A DNA stretch of 64,000 bases from Sandaracinus amylolyticus (GCF_021631985.1 NZ_CP070225.1:8370001-8434000), one strand, 5' to 3'; shown: positions 14,962 through 23,803, counted from the stretch's first letter. The notes: generated by a model from the sequence alone, not told the origin. A program made the numbers and translations.

Positions 14962-16134
14962 GTGACGTTCACTCCCTACAACGAGGAGCACGAGCTCTTC
15001 CGCAAGCAGGTCCGCCAGTTCGCCGAGAAGGAGCTCGCGCCGAACGTCGATCAGTGGGAGCGCGACGAGCTCTTCCCGAACTGGGTGTTCAAGCGCGCCG
15101 GCGAGCTCGGCATCCTGGGCGCGCACTATCCCGAGAGCGCCGGCGGCAGCGGCGGCGACTACTGGTACTCGATCGCGAAGAGCGAAGAGCTGGTGCGCTG
15201 CGGCTCGGCGGGCGTGACGATGGGCCTGCTCGTGCAGAGCGACATGGCCACGCCGTGCATCGGCGAGCTCGGCACCCAGGAGCAGATCGACGAGTTCCTC
15301 GCGCCCGCGCTGCGCGGCGAGAAGATCGCGGCGCTCGGCGTGAGCGAGCCCGGCGCGGGCTCGGACGTCGCGGGCCTCCGCACCACCGCGCGGGTCGAGG
15401 GCGGCGACTACGTCATCAACGGCAGCAAGACGTACATCACGAACGGCACGCGCGCGGACTTCGTCACGCTGCTCTGCAAGACGAACCCCGATGCCGGCCA
15501 TCACGGCATCTCGATCATCCTCGTCCCCACCAACACGCCCGGCTTCTCGGTGAGCAAGAAGCTCGAGAAGATGGGCAACTGGGCGAGCGACACCGCCGAG
15601 CTCTTCTTCGACAACGTGCGCGTGCCCAAGCGCTATCTGCTCGGTCAGGAGGGCATGGGGTTCATCTACCTCATGCAGAACTTCCAGAGCGAGCGCCTCG
15701 TCGGCTCGAGCTCGGCGCTCGCGGGCGCGTTCCACGCGCTCGATCGCAGCCTCACGTGGGGCCGCGAGCGCCACGTGTTCGGCAAGCCGCTGATCAAGCG
15801 CGAGGTGTGGCAGCACAAGCTCGCCGACCTCTACACCAAGGCCGAGGCCGGCAAGGCGCTGGTCTACAAGGCGGCCGACGCGTTCAACACCGATCGCTAC
15901 GTGCGCAAGGGCGACATCTCGTTCGAGACCACGAAGCTCATCGCGATGAGCAAGCTCTTCGTGGGCGACGTGTCGAGCGAGATCGCCGATCAGGTCGTGC
16001 AGTTCCACGGCGGCATGGGCTACCTCGAGGACCTCTGGGTCTCGCGTTACTACCGCGACCAGCGGCTCTTCCGCATCGGCGGCGGCGCGAGCGAGGTCAT
16101 GAAGTACATGATCGCGAAGATCAGCGGCTGGTGA
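14962..16134 (+). CDS. Acyl-CoA dehydrogenase (isovaleryl/long-chain-like)
   Basis: 390 residues from GTG 14962, preceded by GAGAAAGG. The three-domain ACAD layout is clear: ALGVSEPGAGSDVAGLRT is the FAD/substrate loop, and FHGGMGYLEDLWVSRYYRDQ is the C-terminal flavin motif. The usual short-chain base position near the end reads IGGGASEV without Glu. A Glu is present in NFQSERLVGSSS, the place where isovaleryl- and long-chain-type enzymes carry their catalytic base. It oxidises an acyl-CoA to the trans-2-enoyl-CoA, feeding electrons to ETF. The palindromic operator 38 bp upstream suggests repression when acyl-CoA is scarce. Confidence 0.9.
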   Translation: MTFTPYNEEHELFRKQVRQFAEKELAPNVDQWERDELFPNWVFKRAGELGILGAHYPESAGGSGGDYWYSIAKSEELVRCGSAGVTMGLLVQSDMATPCIGELGTQEQIDEFLAPALRGEKIAALGVSEPGAGSDVAGLRTTARVEGGDYVINGSKTYITNGTRADFVTLLCKTNPDAGHHGISIILVPTNTPGFSVSKKLEKMGNWASDTAELFFDNVRVPKRYLLGQEGMGFIYLMQNFQSERLVGSSSALAGAFHALDRSLTWGRERHVFGKPLIKREVWQHKLADLYTKAEAGKALVYKAADAFNTDRYVRKGDISFETTKLIAMSKLFVGDVSSEIADQVVQFHGGMGYLEDLWVSRYYRDQRLFRIGGGASEVMKYMIAKISGW

Positions 16135-16156
16135 CAGCGCGGCGCACCGTGCGTAC

Positions 16157-16549
16157 GTGCTCGCGGTGACCGGCGCCCGCCTCTTCGTCCACGTGAGTGG
16201 CCTCCGAAACGATCGAGGCGCGGCGCTGGTCGCTCTCTACGACGGCGAAGGTTTCCCCGATCACCCCGAGCGCGCGAAGCACCACGGCGCGGTCCCGATC
16301 GCCTCGGGCCGCGCCGAGCTCGTCTTCGACGAGGTCGCGCCCGGGCGCTGGGCCGCCGCGCTGCTGCACGACGAAGATCTCGATCTGCACATGGATCTCT
16401 CGCGCGTCGGGCTGCCGCTCGAAGGGCTCGGGGGCTCGCGCGATCGCGAGTGGCGGCTCGGACTGCCGCGCTTCGAGAAGGCCGCGTTCGACGTGATCCC
16501 GGGCGACAACCACCTCGCGCTGCGCCCCCGCTATCTGCCGGGCACGTGA
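16157..16549 (+). CDS. DUF2141-like small protein
   Basis: 130 residues (start GTG 16157 or 16166; no clear ribosome binding site for either). A single beta-sandwich-like domain: LFVHVSGLRNDRGAALVALYD, then GRAELVFDEVAPGRWAAALLHDED. DUF2141 proteins recur near carotenoid genes, and this one overlaps a lycopene-cyclase-like gene by GTGA. A paralogue is at 37719-38054. There is no signal peptide with this start, unlike many family members. Confidence 0.65.
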   Translation: MLAVTGARLFVHVSGLRNDRGAALVALYDGEGFPDHPERAKHHGAVPIASGRAELVFDEVAPGRWAAALLHDEDLDLHMDLSRVGLPLEGLGGSRDREWRLGLPRFEKAAFDVIPGDNHLALRPRYLPGT

Positions 16550-17682
16550 GGTACGACCTCGCGATCGTCGGCGCGGGCGCATCGGGCCTCGCGCTCGCGC
16601 ACGAGCTGCTCGCGAGCCCTCTGCGCGATCGATCGATCGTGATCGTCGAGCGCGATGCGACCGACGACGATCAGCGCACGTTCTCGTACTGGACCGAGCG
16701 CGCGACGCCGTTCGACGACCTCGTGCATCGCCGCTGGGATCGGCTCCGCTTCGCGTCGCCGTGGCTCGATCGCACCCTCGCGCTCGCGCCGTTCCGCTAC
16801 GAGACGGTGCGCGGGATCCACCTGCTCGAGCACCTGCGCACGGAGCTCGCGAAGGCGCCTCGCGCGGAGTGGAAGACCGGCGTGGTGCGCGGCGCGATCG
16901 AGGATGCAGGCGACCACGCGCGCTTCGAGCTCGAGGGCCGCACCATCGAGGCGCGCTGGGTCTTCGACTCGCGGTTCCGCCACGCCGATCTGCAGGTCGA
17001 TCCGCGCCGCCATCACCTGATGCACCAGGTGTTCGAGGGCTGGATCGTCGAGACCGATCACGACGCGTTCGACGTCGCGGTGCCGACGATGTTCGACTTC
17101 CGCGATCACGACATGCGCTTCTTCTACGTGCTGCCCTACGACGCGCGCCGCGCGCTGGTCGAGCACGTGCGGATGCGCCCCGAGCCCGCGGAGCGCGCGC
17201 TGCGCAGCTACGTGGAGGACGTGCTCGGTCTCCCGTCGGGCTCGTATCGGGTGCGGGCGCGCGAGGGCGGGACGTCGGCGCTCACCGACGCGCCGTTCGA
17301 GCGTCGCCTCGGCGCGCGGGTGATGGCGATCGGGCGCCGCGGTGGGCTGCTCAAGCCGACGACCGGCTACGCGTTCACGCGCATCCTCGACGACTCGCGC
17401 GCGATCGTCCGCTCGCTGGAGACCCACGGACATCCGTTCGACGTCCCGCCGCGCCGCCGGCTCTACGCGTGGCTCGACGCGGTGATGCTCGAGCTGATGC
17501 AGACGCGCGGCGATCGCATGGCGCGGCTCTTCACCGAGATGTTCCGCCGCAACCCCGCGCCGCGCCTCCTGCGCTTCCTCGACGAGCGCGCGTCGTGGCG
17601 CGAGCTCGCGATGCTCGTGGGATCGATGCCGATCGGACTGCCGCTGATGGCGGCGATGCGGCTCACGATGCGCCGTCTCTAG
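16546..17682 (+). CDS. Lycopene cyclase-like FAD-dependent protein (CrtY/CrtL family)
   Basis: 378 residues. The dinucleotide-binding VGAGASGL is at 8-15. QRTFSYWTERATPFD, DSRFRHADLQVDP, HHLMHQVFEGWIVE and DMRFFYVLPYDARRALVEH follow the order seen in lycopene beta-cyclases. GGLLKPTTGYAFTRI is the family's conserved C-terminal glycine-rich motif. These non-redox flavoproteins cyclise the ends of lycopene. No other carotenoid gene (crtB, crtI, crtE) is in the window. The start overlaps the DUF2141 stop (GTGA), and the stop overlaps a convergent stop at CTAG. Confidence 0.82.
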   Translation: MRYDLAIVGAGASGLALAHELLASPLRDRSIVIVERDATDDDQRTFSYWTERATPFDDLVHRRWDRLRFASPWLDRTLALAPFRYETVRGIHLLEHLRTELAKAPRAEWKTGVVRGAIEDAGDHARFELEGRTIEARWVFDSRFRHADLQVDPRRHHLMHQVFEGWIVETDHDAFDVAVPTMFDFRDHDMRFFYVLPYDARRALVEHVRMRPEPAERALRSYVEDVLGLPSGSYRVRAREGGTSALTDAPFERRLGARVMAIGRRGGLLKPTTGYAFTRILDDSRAIVRSLETHGHPFDVPPRRRLYAWLDAVMLELMQTRGDRMARLFTEMFRRNPAPRLLRFLDERASWRELAMLVGSMPIGLPLMAAMRLTMRRL

Positions 17683-18500
17683 AACGAGAGCTCGAAGCCG
17701 TCGCCCGTCAGCGCGAGCTGCGCGTCACCGAGATCCGCGACGTACGTGACGCGCGGCGAGCTCGCGCCCACGATCACCACCACGAGCCCGACGATCTGGA
17801 CCGCGCTCACGATGAACCCGGCGACCCCGACGCCGGTCTGCCATCCGTCGTCGTAGTCGCCCCAGTAGTAGTCGTCGACGTTGCCCCAGCACGCGAAGTG
17901 CCCGCCCGCGCCGATCACGCCGCCGATCACCGGCACGAAGTACGCGCCGCCCCAGCCGTTGCAGGGCGTCGGACGCGAGAGCATGTCGATCGCCGCGACG
18001 ACCGACGGCACGTACCCCGAGAGCAGCAGCGCGGTGCCGCCTCCGAGCACCGGATGGTTGAGCTCGCGTCGCTCGGTCGGAGGCGTCGCGCCCACCGACG
18101 CGGCATCGAACGTCACGCGCCAATCGGGCGAAGGACGCGACGGCACGATCTCGCGCAGCGCGCTCGCCGCGTCGAGCGGCGGCTCGGGCGTCGGGGCCAC
18201 CTGGGGCGTCGGGGCCACCTGGGGCGTCGGGGGCGCGACCGGCGTCGATGCCGTGGGCTCGGGGGCGCGCACGCACCCGCCGCCGTCGCCGAGCCATCCG
18301 GCCGGGCACTGCGGCGCGCCGTCGCATCGATTGTGCTCGTCGGACCAGTGCTGGCCCGGCCAACAACAGCGACCGAGCGTCTCTGGCGTGACCACGCGCC
18401 CTTCGGCGCATTCCTGCGCGTGGACGCGCGTCGTGATCGCGCCGAGCAAGAGCAGCGTCGCGAGCGAGAGTGGGAGGCGATGCACGGCGAGAACGTGCAT
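17679..18500 (-). CDS. Secreted/membrane protein with Cys-rich CCWPGQ module
   Basis: 273 residues; function unknown. A signal peptide (LPLSLATLLLLGAITTRVHAQE) is followed by a Cys-rich module CAEGRVVTPETLGRCCWPGQ and a GAPQCPAGWLGDGGGC segment. A Pro-rich linker contains two identical VAPTPQ units, encoded by an 18-bp tandem duplication near 18190-18230. The C-terminal half has two or three hydrophobic stretches (GVAGFIVSAVQIVGLVVVIVG). The ATG at 18500 was chosen for the signal peptide. It starts divergently from the Cys-rich lipoprotein at 18564. Confidence 0.7.
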   Translation of the reverse strand: MHVLAVHRLPLSLATLLLLGAITTRVHAQECAEGRVVTPETLGRCCWPGQHWSDEHNRCDGAPQCPAGWLGDGGGCVRAPEPTASTPVAPPTPQVAPTPQVAPTPEPPLDAASALREIVPSRPSPDWRVTFDAASVGATPPTERRELNHPVLGGGTALLLSGYVPSVVAAIDMLSRPTPCNGWGGAYFVPVIGGVIGAGGHFACWGNVDDYYWGDYDDGWQTGVGVAGFIVSAVQIVGLVVVIVGASSPRVTYVADLGDAQLALTGDGFELSF

Positions 18501-18563
18501 CGCGGGCCCACGACTGGTCAACGCTCGCTTGACACCGGTCGTCACGACCGGGATCGTCCGGCC

Positions 18564-18995
18564 GTGCATCGAACAGCCTGCGCCATCGCGATCTTGTCCT
18601 TCTCGTGCATCGTGTCGTGCGCGAACGAAGAGATCGACAGCCACGGCGTGCTCGAGAGCCCGTGCGGCGGAAACGGCGACTGCGAGACCGGGCTCTGCCT
18701 GCGGCTCGCCGAGTACTCGATGTGCACCCGCCACTGCAACGATCACTGGAGCGGCCAGTGCCCCAGCGGCTACGCGTGCGCGGGCGACCTCTGCGTGCCG
18801 GATCCGACGTCGGCGGCGTGCCGCGACGAGGAGCGCGCGTGCGGCCCCGAGTTCGCCTCGTGCTGCCCCGGGCTCGTCTGCGCGGGATGGCCGGACCTGC
18901 CCTGGCACTGCGCGGCGCCGTGTGTGCTCGACGTGGAGTGCCGGAGCGGCTGCTGCGCGAGCGGCGTCTGCGCGCCGCCTTCGTACTGCGACTGA
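18564..18995 (+). CDS. Small Cys-rich lipoprotein
   Basis: 143 residues from GTG 18564. The signal peptide TACAIAILSFSCIVSC contains a candidate lipidated Cys, and the mature part has about 18 Cys in CxxGxCxxGxCL-type spacing (CGGNGDCETGLCLR, CPSGYACAGDLCVP, SGCCASGVCAPPSYC). This looks like the disulphide-rich Dickkopf/EGF-like modules common in secreted myxobacterial proteins. No enzymatic motif is seen. It probably sits in the outer envelope. Confidence 0.65.
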   Translation: MHRTACAIAILSFSCIVSCANEEIDSHGVLESPCGGNGDCETGLCLRLAEYSMCTRHCNDHWSGQCPSGYACAGDLCVPDPTSAACRDEERACGPEFASCCPGLVCAGWPDLPWHCAAPCVLDVECRSGCCASGVCAPPSYCD

Positions 18996-19001
18996 TCGCG
19001 A

Positions 19002-19631
19002 TCAGAACCGACCGCGCGCCGAGAGCGAGAGCGGATCGAGCTCGACCGTCATCGCCTCGCTCTCGAACCGGATCTCGCCGTGGGTGCCGAGGATGCCCAG
19101 CACCAGCGCGGTCGCGCCCACGCCCTGCGCCACGCCGAGCAGCACGAAGAACGCGATGTCGAGCTCGTGCACGCCCAGGTCGACACTGCCGCGGTTCGAC
19201 ACGTAGGCGATCTCGCCGTCGGAGTTGGCGTACGCGCGGCCACTGGGGATCGAGCACTGATCGCGCACCGCGAGGTGCAGCCACGGCCCGAGCACCGGCA
19301 CGAACGCGATGCCGATCGCGCCCTCGTAACACGGGTTCGCCGTCGACCCGACGGACCAGTCGGAGCTCCAGTACGAATCCGGCGTCGTGATGAGCGCGAA
19401 CGCGAACGTCGCGACGTAGCTCGCGCCCAGCGTGACGCCGCCCGCGACCACGTTGCCGAGGTCGAGCGGCGCCTGGACGACGCGCGGATTGCGCAGGCCC
19501 TCGGGCGCGTGCCCGCCCTCGTCGAGCCACAGCGCGCCCGGCTCGAGCACCGGCTGCGACTGCGCGTGCGCGACCTCCGCGAGGACGAGCGACGTCGCGA
19601 TCGCGGCGAGGAGCACGACGACGCGCGTCAT
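19002..19631 (-). CDS. Hypothetical envelope protein with signal peptide
   Basis: 209 residues, function not recognised. The signal peptide is MTRVVVLLAAIATSLVLAEVAHAQ. The mature part alternates polar segments with hydrophobic stretches (NVVAGGVTLGASYVATFAFA; FFVLLGVAQGVGATALVLGI), so it may be an inner-membrane protein with four helices. The ATG overlaps the stop of the lipoprotein gene at 19628 (ATGA), so the two are cotranscribed. The pattern, and a C-terminal 20-residue extramembrane tail, resemble the protein at 17679-18500. Confidence 0.65.
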   Translation of the reverse strand: MTRVVVLLAAIATSLVLAEVAHAQSQPVLEPGALWLDEGGHAPEGLRNPRVVQAPLDLGNVVAGGVTLGASYVATFAFALITTPDSYWSSDWSVGSTANPCYEGAIGIAFVPVLGPWLHLAVRDQCSIPSGRAYANSDGEIAYVSNRGSVDLGVHELDIAFFVLLGVAQGVGATALVLGILGTHGEIRFESEAMTVELDPLSLSARGRF

Positions 19632-20059
19632 CGCGCACCTCCCGCCTGCGCGAGCGCGCCGCGGAGCACGATGCCGAGCCGCTCGTGCTCGCGCACCACC
19701 TCGGGCGGTACGTGCACGTGCGTGCTGTCGCGCCGCGCGCCCGGACCTGCGGGGATCACGCGCACCCAGCCGTCGCGATAGACCTGCACGATCAGGAACA
19801 CCGGCAGGCCGCGCGTGCCGTGCGCGTGCGCGACGACGCGGTACTCGCCGCGCAGCGGATCGACGTCGCGCGGCAAGTACCCGGCGCTGCGCGTCGCGGC
19901 GAGCGTCTCCTCGAGCAAGCGCTCGGGATCTCGCTGCGCGGTGGGCCCCACCACGATCGGCTGGGTGCGCGAGGACGTCGCGCCACAGGCGGAGGCGAGC
20001 AACACGATGACGAGCGAGGCTGGCAAGAGGACGCGCGGCACGGCGCGAGAGTAGCGCAC
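19628..20059 (-). CDS. Small lipoprotein of unknown function
   Basis: 143 residues. The lipobox LLASAC ends a signal peptide (VLLPASLVIVLLASAC). The mature domain of about 118 residues is mixed alpha/beta, with GEYRVVAHAHGTRGLPVFLI as the most conserved-looking run. No family was recognised. It is the first gene of a two-gene unit with 19002-19631, and a strong hairpin (20083-20109) separates it from the upstream gene. Confidence 0.65.
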   Translation of the reverse strand: MRYSRAVPRVLLPASLVIVLLASACGATSSRTQPIVVGPTAQRDPERLLEETLAATRSAGYLPRDVDPLRGEYRVVAHAHGTRGLPVFLIVQVYRDGWVRVIPAGPGARRDSTHVHVPPEVVREHERLGIVLRGALAQAGGAR

Positions 20060-20082
20060 GGCACCGCGACCGGAAACGACGA

Positions 20083-20109
20083 CGGCCGCTACGAATTCCG
20101 TAGCGGCCG
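20083..20109. terminator. 11-bp-stem hairpin
   Basis: CGGCCGCTACG-AATTC-CGTAGCGGCCG forms a perfect 11-bp stem with a 5-nt loop. It lies 24 bp beyond the stop of the minus-strand gene at 20133-20747 and before the next minus-strand gene, as expected for a terminator. There is only a weak T tract after it on the minus strand. Confidence 0.6.
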
Positions 20110-20132
20110 CCGGGTGAGGGTCGCGAGCGCGA

Positions 20133-20747
20133 TCAGAAGTGCACGAACGCGCCGGCGACGATGTTCCAACGGCTCGTCGAGACGTCGTCGCCGAAGAGCC
20201 CGTCGATCGACAGCGGCCGGAAGAACACGGTCAGCATGCCGTCGAGCAGGTCGAGCTCGGCCTGCGTCGCGAACTGGATGTCGAACACGCCGGTGTCGCC
20301 CCCGCCGAAGCAGCCGCCGATGGTGCACACCTCGTCGAACACGAGCACGCCCCCGCCGAGCACCACGCTCGGCGCGACGCGCACCGTGATCGAGCCGTTG
20401 GTCCACACGCCGAACGAGGCGGTCGCGCGCGCGCCGAACGTGAAGAAGAAGATGTCGCCGAGCTGCTGCGTGAGGTCGAGCCCGAAGCGCAGCGCGAGGT
20501 CCACGCCGCCACCGAGCAGGATCGGATCGAGCTGATAGCCGCCTTCTTCGTTGAGCACGAAGAGCGTGCCGTCGCCCTCGAGCGCGAACGACACGCCGAT
20601 GCCGCCGCCCGCGTACCAGTTGCGGATCGGTGTGGTGGGCCCGATCGCGACGTCGTCCTGGGCCGCGACGCGCGGTGGCGTCAGCGCCGCGATCGACATC
20701 GCGGTGAGGAACGTCGCGAGGAGGAGCGGAGAAGAGATTCGCTTCAT
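20133..20747 (-). CDS. Probable secreted or outer-membrane beta-barrel-like protein
   Basis: 204 residues. The signal peptide (MKRISSPLLLATFLTAMSIA ... RVAAQD) is followed by Gly/aromatic-rich alternating beta segments (IRNWYAGGGIGVSFALEG, DIFFFTFGARATASFGV) and a C-terminal Phe (VAGAFVHF), typical of outer-membrane barrels. One internal CTIGGC pair could form a disulphide. The ATG at 20747 is chosen for the signal peptide. No specific family was recognised. Confidence 0.65.
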   Translation of the reverse strand: MKRISSPLLLATFLTAMSIAALTPPRVAAQDDVAIGPTTPIRNWYAGGGIGVSFALEGDGTLFVLNEEGGYQLDPILLGGGVDLALRFGLDLTQQLGDIFFFTFGARATASFGVWTNGSITVRVAPSVVLGGGVLVFDEVCTIGGCFGGGDTGVFDIQFATQAELDLLDGMLTVFFRPLSIDGLFGDDVSTSRWNIVAGAFVHF

Positions 20748-20827
20748 GTAGTCGTGATCTCCCGTCCGAGCCGAGGGCTCGGGCCGCGCAGTGTACGCAC
20801 GGCGCCCGCTCGCGCCCCCTCGGTACG

Positions 20828-21571
20828 TCACGCGGTGAGGACGATCGGCGCGCCCTTGGTGACCACGAGCGTGTGCTCGAACTGCGCGCCGAGCGATCGA
20901 TCGGTGGTGCGCAGCGTCCATCCGTCGCGGTCCTCGTAGACGTCGGTCGCGCCCAGCGTGAGGAACGGCTCGATCGTCATCACGAGGCCCTCGTGCAGGC
21001 GGGTGCGATCGAAGCGGTGCTCGACGTTCGAGACGTGCGGGTCCTCGTGGATGTGGCGCCCGACGCCGTGCCCGCCGAGGGTGCGCACCACGCGCAGGCC
21101 GTGACGCTTCGCGCGGCGCTCGACGGTGCGACCGATCATGCGCAGCGGCTCGCCGGCGCGCGCCGCCTGCATCGCCTCTTCCTGCGCCTTCTTGGTCGCC
21201 CAGAGCAGCAGCTTCGCGCGCGACGACACGTCGCCCACCGCGTAGCTCGCGCCGCAGTCGGCCCAGTAGCCGTCGATCACGCAGCTGACGTCGATGTTCA
21301 CGAGATCGCCGGCGCGGATCACGACCTTCTGGCTGGGGATGCCGTGCGCGATCGCGTCGTTGACGCTGATGCACGTCCAGCCCGGGAAGTCGTAGGCGAC
21401 CTGGGGCGCCGATCGCGCGCCGTGCGCGCGCAGCACGTCGCGCCCGATCGCGTCGAGGTCCGCGGTGGTGAGCCCGGGCGCGAGGGCCCGGGCCATCGCG
21501 TCGCGGGCCTCGGCCGCCGCGCGCGCCGCGCGCTTGAGGGCCGCGAGATCGTCGTCGTGCTCGATCGTCAT
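20828..21571 (-). CDS. map: Methionine aminopeptidase, type I
   Basis: 247 residues, a single pita-bread domain. The metal ligands are recognisable in order: the Asp of VNIDVS, the Asp of GYWADCG, the His of GHGVGRHIHEDP, the Glu of MTIEPFL and the final Glu in GAQFEHTL. VNDAIAHGIPS carries the conserved substrate-side His. It removes the initiator Met from nascent proteins. It is monocistronic and starts divergently from the thiolase gene. Confidence 0.93.
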   Translation of the reverse strand: MTIEHDDDLAALKRAARAAAEARDAMARALAPGLTTADLDAIGRDVLRAHGARSAPQVAYDFPGWTCISVNDAIAHGIPSQKVVIRAGDLVNIDVSCVIDGYWADCGASYAVGDVSSRAKLLLWATKKAQEEAMQAARAGEPLRMIGRTVERRAKRHGLRVVRTLGGHGVGRHIHEDPHVSNVEHRFDRTRLHEGLVMTIEPFLTLGATDVYEDRDGWTLRTTDRSLGAQFEHTLVVTKGAPIVLTA

Positions 21572-21637
21572 GCGCCCAATCTACTCGGTCGTGTCGGATC
21601 GACGAGCGACTTTACGCGCGACGAGGTGCGCTGCAGA

Positions 21638-21653
21638 ATGAATGGCCATTCAT
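21638..21653. promoter_or_regulatory. 16-bp palindrome, second copy of FadR/TetR-like operator
   Basis: ATGAATGGCCATTCAT is a perfect 16-bp palindrome; with flanks it matches 18 of the 20 positions of the site at 14904-14923. It ends 12 bp before the thiolase ATG and abuts the CGGAGG ribosome binding site, so a bound repressor would block transcription or initiation. The shared site links this gene to the acyl-CoA dehydrogenase in one regulon. Confidence 0.75.
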
Positions 21654-21665
21654 CGGAGGCGGCAC

Positions 21666-22901
21666 ATGGGCAACGCGTGGATCATCGAGGCGGCGCGCAC
21701 GCCGCGCGGGCGCGGGAAGATGGGCAAGGGCGCGCTGACCGGCGTGCACCCGCAGGAGCTGCTCGCGCAGACGCTGAACGCGGTGGTCGCGCGCGCGAAG
21801 GTCGACCCCACGGCGATCGAGGACGTGGTCGCGGGCACGGTGTCGCAGGCGAAGGAGCAGGGTGCGTGCATCGCGCGCAACGCGGTGCTCGCGGCGGGCC
21901 TGCCCGACGACGTGACCGGCGTGTCGCTCAATCGCTTCTGCGGCTCGGGCCTGCAGGCGGTGAACTTCGCGGCGATGGGCGTCGCGAGCGGGCACCAGGG
22001 CCTGGTGATCGCGGGCGGCGTCGAGAGCATGTCGCGCGTCCCGATGGGCTCGGACGAGGGCGGCATCGACGGCAACAACCCGCACCTGCGCAAGAAGGTC
22101 TTCCAGGTCCCGCAGGGGATCAGCGGCGATCTGATCGCGACGATCGAAGGCTTCTCGCGCGAGGAGCTCGATCGCTTCGCGCTCGCGTCGCAGCAGAAGG
22201 CGGAGGTCGCGCAGAAGGAAGGTCGCTTCGCGCGCGCGCTGGTGCCGGTGAAGGATCCCGAGACCGGCAAGGTGCTGCTCGAGCACGACGAGATGCCGCG
22301 TCACGGCACGACGTACGAGGCGCTCGCGAAGCTCGAGGGGAGCTTCGTCGGCATGGGCGCGGCGCCGGTCGGGCCGAACGGCGAGACGCTCGATCAGATC
22401 GCGCTCGCGCGATATCCGCACGTCAACGCGATCCAGCACGTGCACACCGCGGGCAACTCGAGCGGCATCGTCGACGGTGCGTGCGCGGTGCTGCTCGCGA
22501 GCGACGAGGCGGTGAAGGCGCATGGTCTGAAGCCGCGCGGTCGCATCCGCGCGATGGCCACGGCGGGCGCGGAGCCCGTGATCATGCTGACCGCGCCGGC
22601 GCCGGCGTCGGCCCGCGCGCTGAAGAAGGCGGGCATGACCGCGAAGGACATCGATCTCTGGGAGATCAACGAGGCGTTCGCGACGGTGCCCCTCGAGACG
22701 ATGAAGAAGCTCGACGTCGATCCCGCGAAGGTGAACGTGAACGGCGGCGCGATCGCGCTGGGCCATCCGCTCGGCGCGACCGGCGCGATGCTGCTGCAGA
22801 CCGCGCTCGACGAGCTCGAGCGGCGCGGGCTCGCGACGGCGCTGATCACGCTGTGCATCGGTGGTGGGATGGGCATCGCGACGATCATCGAGCGCGTGTG
22901 A
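21666..22901 (+). CDS. Acetyl-CoA C-acyltransferase (thiolase)
   Basis: 411 residues. The acylated Cys92 is in [12 protein letters not shown], the active His in [16 protein letters not shown], and the second Cys in [13 protein letters not shown] 21666 follows a good CGGAGG site. It catalyses thiolytic cleavage of 3-ketoacyl-CoA (beta-oxidation) or the reverse condensation. The sequence does not separate FadA from biosynthetic acetyl-CoA acetyltransferase, but the shared operator with an acyl-CoA dehydrogenase favours degradation. Confidence 0.9.
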   Translation: MGNAWIIEAARTPRGRGKMGKGALTGVHPQELLAQTLNAVVARAKVDPTAIEDVVAGTVSQAKEQGACIARNAVLAAGLPDDVTGVSLNRFCGSGLQAVNFAAMGVASGHQGLVIAGGVESMSRVPMGSDEGGIDGNNPHLRKKVFQVPQGISGDLIATIEGFSREELDRFALASQQKAEVAQKEGRFARALVPVKDPETGKVLLEHDEMPRHGTTYEALAKLEGSFVGMGAAPVGPNGETLDQIALARYPHVNAIQHVHTAGNSSGIVDGACAVLLASDEAVKAHGLKPRGRIRAMATAGAEPVIMLTAPAPASARALKKAGMTAKDIDLWEINEAFATVPLETMKKLDVDPAKVNVNGGAIALGHPLGATGAMLLQTALDELERRGLATALITLCIGGGMGIATIIERV

Positions 22902-23266
22902 TCGGGAGCGCCTCGGCGTGAGGCGCGAGGGGGTGCTCGCGGGCTGCTGTGCGAGAGGCCGCGAGCGTCGGGAAGCGGGGGGCGCATCGCGGCGCGCGCT
23001 GCGCGCTCTGCCGCGATGCTGTCGTCAGTCTGTGGTCGGCCTCTGCGAGCCCCCGTCGCACGAGGCCGCCGGACCCACCCCCTCGCGCCCGATACCGCGG
23101 TTCTTGCCGTCTCGATCGGTTTGGGTGGGGTGGCTCGCGCGCTTCGCCGCGGCCCGGACGCTCGCGGGTAGCATCGCGCGTCGCGCGTGTGCGCACTGCG
23201 CGCGGGGCGCGTGATCGGTCCGGTGATGGGTCGTGGCTCCTGGGCGATCGCGCGGTTCGGCGTACG
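22902..23266. other. 365-bp intergenic region, mostly dispersed repeat R
   Basis: No gene is visible. Most of the gap is the repeat described at 22930-23172. The rest is GC-rich sequence leading into the signal-peptide gene at 23267; I see no clear promoter. Confidence 0.6.
22930..23172 (+). repeat. Dispersed intergenic repeat R, copy 1
   Basis: This stretch matches, on the opposite strand, the region 43628-43885. Shared blocks in order: GTGCTCGCGGGCTGCTG; GGGCGCATCGCGGCGCGCGCT; an almost identical 72-bp core at 23010-23081 (from TGCCGCGATGCTGTCGTCAG through CTGCGAGCCCCCGTCGCACG to GGACCCACCCC); and CGCGCTTCGCCGCGGCCC. Matching is strong in the core and patchy between blocks, as in an old dispersed element. 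No coding capacity is evident. Confidence 0.75.
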
Positions 23267-23803
23267 ATGCGCGCGTCGATGCTTCGCGCTTGCGTGCTCT
23301 CGTTCGCGATCTTCGTCGTGCCTTCGCTCGGGTCGGCGCAGGACGTGACGGTCTCGCGCGGGGTCGTGCTGCCGGGCTACGAAGTCGTCGTCGCGCCGCG
23401 TGAGGGTGCGCCGCGCACGCTCTGCGAGCCCTCGTGCGAGCTCTCGCTGCCGCGCGGCGAGGTGCGGCTCGGGTGGCGGCGCGGCGATGCGATCGAGTGG
23501 CAGCGCGACGTGCATCTGACGAACGATCTGCGCGTCGATCTCCGGCTCGAGGATCGATCGCTCCTGCGCGGCACCGGTCACGCGCTCCTGATCGCGGCGG
23601 GCGTGCTGCTCGGCGCGGTCGCGATCGTCGGCATCGCGACCGAGCCGCAGCCACCGGACTACGGGTGGTTCGGCGATCGTCACGGGCTCGTGTTCGCGGG
23701 GATCGCGGGCGGCGTGGTGATCGCGCTCGGCGTGCCCGGCATCGCGCTCTCGCTCGTGTTCGAGCGCGACGAGCCGGCGCTCGAGCTCGTGCCCGTCGAC
23801 TGA
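23267..23803 (+). CDS. Hypothetical signal-peptide protein with two membrane helices
   Basis: 178 residues. Signal peptide [20 protein letters not shown]; a periplasmic beta domain with a CEPSCEL pair ([20 protein letters not shown]); then two hydrophobic stretches ([20 protein letters not shown] and [20 protein letters not shown]). ATG 23267 gives the best signal peptide. The PEGA-like beta segment followed by helices is a common but uncharacterised architecture in myxobacteria. It ends 37 bp before the IS110 transposase remnant. Confidence 0.6.
   Translation: MRASMLRACVLSFAIFVVPSLGSAQDVTVSRGVVLPGYEVVVAPREGAPRTLCEPSCELSLPRGEVRLGWRRGDAIEWQRDVHLTNDLRVDLRLEDRSLLRGTGHALLIAAGVLLGAVAIVGIATEPQPPDYGWFGDRHGLVFAGIAGGVVIALGVPGIALSLVFERDEPALELVPVD

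Noticed and set aside
18190-18232. Direct repeat as a mobile-element footprint
   Set aside because: The two 18-bp units are in frame inside a Pro-rich linker, which is ordinary low-complexity coding expansion.
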